Part shown: positions 39,761 through 43,017 of the stretch, in pieces | How the letters are laid out: every line of letters begins with the position of its first letter | How positions within the stretch are numbered: the stretch's first letter is position 1 | Source: Microcystis aeruginosa Ma_SC_T_19800800_S464 | Lineage (GTDB): Bacteria > Cyanobacteriota > Cyanobacteriia > Cyanobacteriales > Microcystaceae | Assembly: GCA_007095785.1 (NCBI GenBank) | Contig: SFBL01000018.1 | Location: 1 to 43,017, forward strand | Reading direction: 5' to 3' | DNA: 43,017 bases | The notes under the pieces: generated by a model | Told to the model about the DNA's origin: nothing | The model's database searches: none | The model's input: only the letters and a program-made list of their open reading frames with translations | Made by a program: the position numbers and the translations under genes

Positions 39761-40227
39761 ACGAAAAGGGATATGAACTTAGAAAAGCTCAAGCTCAAGA
39801 GTTTGAGAAAGCAATAGCAGAATTTTCTGACTATGCAATTCAACATCCTGAAATCGATTCAAGAATCTTAAAAGCAAGAGAAAATTCTTTACGGACTTTG
39901 TTAGCGAGAATCAATACAGAACTTGCAGAATATGAAAATAAACAGTTAGAAAGTTTAGCTTTGGCTGCTAAAAATTATCCAAAAATTAGTCAGCAAAGAT
40001 ATAAAAGTTTAACGAAATTAACTAATAAAATTCAAGAATCTAATCAAGTACAAAATCAAAATATCTATAGTTCTTCCCCGGATATTTCTGGAATGGCATG
40101 GCAGCAAACTTTGAAGCAAGTATTTGATAAAATCGATCAATACAATCCTAATAAAGAAACGGTATCGCAGTGGTTTTTATCGCTGTTCAAGCTTCAATAT
40201 CGTAAGCTGGAAAAAGAATGTTTATAG
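39751..40227 (+). CDS. Antitoxin-like N terminus fused to a sigma-factor fragment
   Basis: Residues 1-65 (LNEKGYELRKAQAQEFEKAI ... LARINTELAEYEN) match the helical N terminus of the XRE-type partners of DUF6932 proteins. The expected helix-turn-helix is missing. From residue 66 the sequence instead parallels residues 12-105 of the sigma-like protein at 36647: LTKLTNKIQESNQVQNQNIY against LTKLTNEIQNSNKVYCKNIY, and KQVFDKIDQYNPNKETVSQW against LEIFEKIDLYDPSKGNVLAW. It ends before region 4. This is a gene fusion formed by partial duplication of the sigma gene. The product may have new or no activity. Confidence 0.7.
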   Translation: MVLNEKGYELRKAQAQEFEKAIAEFSDYAIQHPEIDSRILKARENSLRTLLARINTELAEYENKQLESLALAAKNYPKISQQRYKSLTKLTNKIQESNQVQNQNIYSSSPDISGMAWQQTLKQVFDKIDQYNPNKETVSQWFLSLFKLQYRKLEKECL

Positions 40228-40232
40228 CCTTG

Positions 40233-42278
40233 TTATTCATACTGACAAGATTCAGTATAAAATGAAAACTTTGATTCTTCTATGTTACTTATCGATGTGT
40301 CCTGGGGATTTTTAAGCTTTTTTACCTCTAGAAGCGTATCTTTTGGAATACCAATTCCCAAATTCTGATTAGGCAACTTAGAAATACCTAAATCAATTCC
40401 AATTAAGCAGCCATCTTGATTAATAATAGGATTTCCTTCCGCTTTTGGTTTAATTGTACTATCGAAGCTGTTGTAGAAAAAATTATAAGTTTGATTTTTT
40501 TCCATTGGATTTAGATCGGTAATTTTACTATCAATTAAATTGAGATTTGAAGAAGGGTCTTCTGGAGACTGTTTAGCAGCCATATAAACTTTTTCTTCTA
40601 ATGCAGCCTTATCTTTGCTCAGTTGAGCGATTTTGTATGTTTTATTGCTGTTAAAAGTCATTATAGCTAAGTGCTGACTCACCTCTGTAATAGGTCTGTG
40701 GTTTCTGAAATTTTCTCGTCCTTGATTAGTTAATATAACAATTTGATGATTTTCTCTGTTTTCTAATAATTTTGCGGTGGTTAGAATATAATAAGTTGTA
40801 TCTTGTTGAGGATGAGATTTGTCTGCTTTCTTGTCATAAGCAAAAATAATACCCGCAAAAAAACTAGATTTTTCTTTTTCTGTGTTGGGGTCATAAACTT
40901 TAATAGTTACCGTACTTTCTTGTAATACATTTTCTACTTCAGCTTTTGACGGAGGAAATATTTTATTAATCTGTCCAGGAAGATTAAGTAATCTATTCTT
41001 GCTCAAAGTAGGAATTATTGCTAATATGAATAAACAAGACAAAAAACCTGAGCAATATAGAAATAGATTCTTTTTGAAGCGAGATTCTTTATTATTAGGC
41101 CATGTCCAAGGAGTTTTGTTGAGATTTTGTAAAAGAGCAACGACTGAAGCAGAACTTTGCCATTTTTTATCATCCTCATTATCTTCTATCTTTTCTTGAG
41201 CTTCTTTAAGAGCAAAAGGTAAAAATTTATATCGAAGTAAATCGATCAACAAAACCACTAAAAATTCTCGAGAAAAATCCAGAAAGATAGACTCTCTCAT
41301 CGCAATAACTTGAGGAATTTCTGCCTCGTTAATGAGAGCTTTTGCTAACTTTAGGGAATAGCAAGAGTTTAAAATAACTAGCTTTAAAGTTTTTATTTTT
41401 TTTATGTTAATAGATGAACAAAATTTATCATACGACCAATCTTCATTTTCACTAATTTTTATCCTTTTGTCTTCTTGCCCATTGCTTTCTTCGTCGTCTG
41501 GATTATGTCCCAAGAAGTAAATAACTTCAAATTGATGCCCATTATTGACAAGTGAGCTTATCTTTTGAGAACTAATTTTTTCCAAATAATGCAACTCTAA
41601 CTTAATACCCAAATTATGACATATCGAAATTGATTTTTCCCAGATATTTTTTTGCTTTTGAATATTTCCTTCTGGGATATCTCCGAAAATAATCAAAACT
41701 TTCAACGCCTCATTAAACGGCCGAACATATAATTCTTGTTTAACTTTATTTTTTGGTCGTGTTATCCCAAATACAAGGCTAATTTGAGGATGCTTTTTGA
41801 GTAATTTCCAATGATGCCAAAACAGCTTTTGAATTTCCAGAATTTCAGTTTCAATGACAAAGATTACTTTGGTATCAGAGTCCAAAAATTTTTCAAGACT
41901 ACTTAAGAAATTTTTCTCTATTTTTTCTTCAACTTTATTAGGAACAGATTCTAACCATTTATTTAATTCTTGGTTAAATTGTTCTAGGTTACGATCTAAT
42001 TGTTTTGCACATTTATCTAAATCCTCATTTGCCGAGCCAGGATTCAGTCCTAATTTTTGAAATTGCTTACATTTACTGTTCCAATTATTATATTTATTAA
42101 TCAGTTCAGTAGGATAATCGAGTTTAAATTTTTCGCCGTAGGAAAAATTATAAAATCGTTGAATAGTCCGATCAAAGATTAACGCTCGCAATGGATTAGT
42201 TGATAAATATTTTATTTGCAGAGAACATTGAATGTTATCATTGCTCGGTTCTAAATTGAGAATAACGTATTTAATCAT
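40233..42278 (-). CDS. CHAT protease fused to a degenerate trypsin-like domain
   Basis: A 681-residue protein. Residues 190-360 form a CHAT (caspase-like) domain with catalytic His258 in YFLGHN and Cys306 in VILNSCYS. A transmembrane helix spans about 404-424. Residues 450-655 resemble the trypsin-like domain widespread in cyanobacteria, but the catalytic positions are lost. TAKLL has Lys503 in place of His, SQHLAIM has His536 in place of Asp, and AEGNPIIN has Glu614 in place of Ser in GxSGGP. The N-terminal 190 residues match other effector-associated regions loosely. The layout implies a cytoplasmic protease linked to an external, non-catalytic binding domain. It ends 5 bp from the converging fusion gene. 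Confidence 0.8.
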   Translation of the reverse strand: MIKYVILNLEPSNDNIQCSLQIKYLSTNPLRALIFDRTIQRFYNFSYGEKFKLDYPTELINKYNNWNSKCKQFQKLGLNPGSANEDLDKCAKQLDRNLEQFNQELNKWLESVPNKVEEKIEKNFLSSLEKFLDSDTKVIFVIETEILEIQKLFWHHWKLLKKHPQISLVFGITRPKNKVKQELYVRPFNEALKVLIIFGDIPEGNIQKQKNIWEKSISICHNLGIKLELHYLEKISSQKISSLVNNGHQFEVIYFLGHNPDDEESNGQEDKRIKISENEDWSYDKFCSSINIKKIKTLKLVILNSCYSLKLAKALINEAEIPQVIAMRESIFLDFSREFLVVLLIDLLRYKFLPFALKEAQEKIEDNEDDKKWQSSASVVALLQNLNKTPWTWPNNKESRFKKNLFLYCSGFLSCLFILAIIPTLSKNRLLNLPGQINKIFPPSKAEVENVLQESTVTIKVYDPNTEKEKSSFFAGIIFAYDKKADKSHPQQDTTYYILTTAKLLENRENHQIVILTNQGRENFRNHRPITEVSQHLAIMTFNSNKTYKIAQLSKDKAALEEKVYMAAKQSPEDPSSNLNLIDSKITDLNPMEKNQTYNFFYNSFDSTIKPKAEGNPIINQDGCLIGIDLGISKLPNQNLGIGIPKDTLLEVKKLKNPQDTSISNIEESKFSFYTESCQYE

Positions 42279-42314
42279 GATTCAAATCAATTAGCTAAAC
42301 TCGAAAACTACTAA

Positions 42315-42366
42315 CTTGACACTCCCGTCGCTCTCATGCGAGGGATTCTTGGTTCACTGAGTTTCC
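42315..42366 (-). mobile_element. Right end of an IS200/IS605-type element
   Basis: Beyond the tnpB stop, CCAAGAATCCCTCGCATGAG and AGCGACGGGAGTGTCAA on the minus strand form the hairpin end typical of these elements. The same sequence, degraded, is at 7186-7234. In active elements the guide RNA that directs TnpB starts in tnpB's 3' end and runs to this end. Confidence 0.8.
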
Positions 42367-43017
42367 TTAATCTGACAGGACGTATCCAACCAAACCAGAG
42401 GGAATCTCTCCCCAAGCGTGAGTTCCGGTATGCCCTACCGTACTTAGTCCCTTTTTGAGAATATTGATAGCGGCGTTAATATCTCTATCTTCTACATAGC
42501 CACAATGGGGACAAACATGGGTTCTAGTAGATAGAGATTTAGGTACTTTTTCTCCACAGCTAGAACAATTTTGACTGGTATTATGGGGCGATACTGCTAC
42601 CGTAGCCTTACCGTATTTAAAGCCAAAATATTCTAACCATTGTCGAAAAATTGACCAAGCCACATCATTAATAGATTTAGCTAGTTTCGAGTTTTTTACC
42701 ATGCCTTGAACATTTAAATCTTCGTAAGCAATAAAATCGTTAGATTTAATGACGCGCAATGCCTCTTTTGAGCCAAAGCCTTTACGTTGCCTACTTACTC
42801 TTAAATGCTTTTTGGCATATCTCTTTCTAGCTTTTTTGTAGTTGTTTGATTGGGGTTGACCTCGTTTAAACTTCTTAGATTTCTTCCGATTCAGACGATT
42901 TAATCTTTTCTCTGCTTTACGATAGTATTGCGGTATTTCTACCGTTTCTCCATCGCTGTTAGCATAGAAAACTTTTAATCCCACATCCAACCCTACACAT
43001 TTTTTAGTAGGTTCAAG
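42367..43017 (-). CDS. tnpB: TnpB RNA-guided nuclease (IS605 OrfB), 5' end outside window
   Basis: TnpB is the RuvC-type, RNA-guided nuclease of IS200/IS605 elements, an ancestor-type relative of Cas12. The window contains the C-terminal 216 residues. The three RuvC carboxylates are visible: Asp in GLDVGLKVF, Glu in IAYEDLNVQGM and Asp in CGYVEDRDINAAINIL. The zinc ribbon has CSSCG and CPHCG. No stop or frameshift interrupts this part, so it may be active. No TnpA lies on the right-hand end side; any companion would be beyond the window. Confidence 0.9.
   Translation of the reverse strand, partial: LEPTKKCVGLDVGLKVFYANSDGETVEIPQYYRKAEKRLNRLNRKKSKKFKRGQPQSNNYKKARKRYAKKHLRVSRQRKGFGSKEALRVIKSNDFIAYEDLNVQGMVKNSKLAKSINDVAWSIFRQWLEYFGFKYGKATVAVSPHNTSQNCSSCGEKVPKSLSTRTHVCPHCGYVEDRDINAAINILKKGLSTVGHTGTHAWGEIPSGLVGYVLSD

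Noticed and set aside
1-43017. tRNA or rRNA genes
   Set aside because: No recognisable cloverleaf or rRNA sequence was found by eye in any intergenic stretch; a tRNAscan run would settle it.

Overview
The window looks like a cyanobacterial chromosome, most likely Microcystis aeruginosa or a close relative. Supporting this are a chlorophyll-synthesis cyclase (acsF), the cyanobacterial omp85-lpxC pair, several families confined to cyanobacteria (DUF3038, DUF4335, DUF6464, DUF1822), frequent GCGATCGC (HIP1) palindromes, 7-bp tandem repeats (GTGTGGG, TCAGTTA) and many small inverted-repeat elements. The species assignment is inference.

Layout. 1-561: no clear protein gene; a possible structured RNA. 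562-7189: Hpt-domain protein, Omp85, LpxC, a MITE, AcsF and a Met-rich zinc-ribbon protein. 7186-7743: transposon relics. 7744-13366: ClpB, an acetyltransferase, a decapeptide-repeat protein, MetF, a possible 29-residue membrane peptide and a GDSL hydrolase. 13336-15060: a broken antitoxin, a RHH/MazF toxin-antitoxin pair and a 150-bp direct repeat. 15073-18247: an EACC1-like gene followed by a caspase fused to a periplasmic-binding-protein sensor. 18469-26169: mostly housekeeping genes (DUF2064 transferase, L,D-transpeptidase, SpeD, HigBA, DUF4335/DUF3038, Apt, an ABC permease, an RmlD-like reductase) plus an unlisted 50-residue membrane protein.

26375-42278 is a defence or conflict island. 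A compact leftward operon of eight genes runs from 36317 to 26375. It encodes three small P-loop GTPase-like proteins, a large membrane-anchored GAP1-like partner with a duplicated C-terminal domain, a multi-pass membrane protein with an FHA-like domain, a membrane-anchored von Willebrand A protein, a lipoprotein with an ARC6/IMS-like domain, and a membrane-anchored class-A beta-lactamase-like serine hydrolase. It resembles the double-GTPase (DO-GTPase/GAP1) conflict systems defined by comparative genomics, here extended with a chain of membrane and periplasmic proteins. Divergent from it lie a sigma-70-like factor with its DUF1822 partner, a four-helix (S-4TM-like) membrane protein, and a DUF6932 nucleotidyltransferase overlapping an antitoxin-like protein whose C-terminal half is a fragment of the nearby sigma factor. 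Converging on these is a CHAT protease fused to a trypsin-like domain that has lost its catalytic triad.

The right edge holds a TnpB (IS200/IS605) gene cut by the window end. The whole window reads as a housekeeping backbone with conflict modules inserted and mobile-element debris at their borders. All family names come from memory of motifs; no database search was made.
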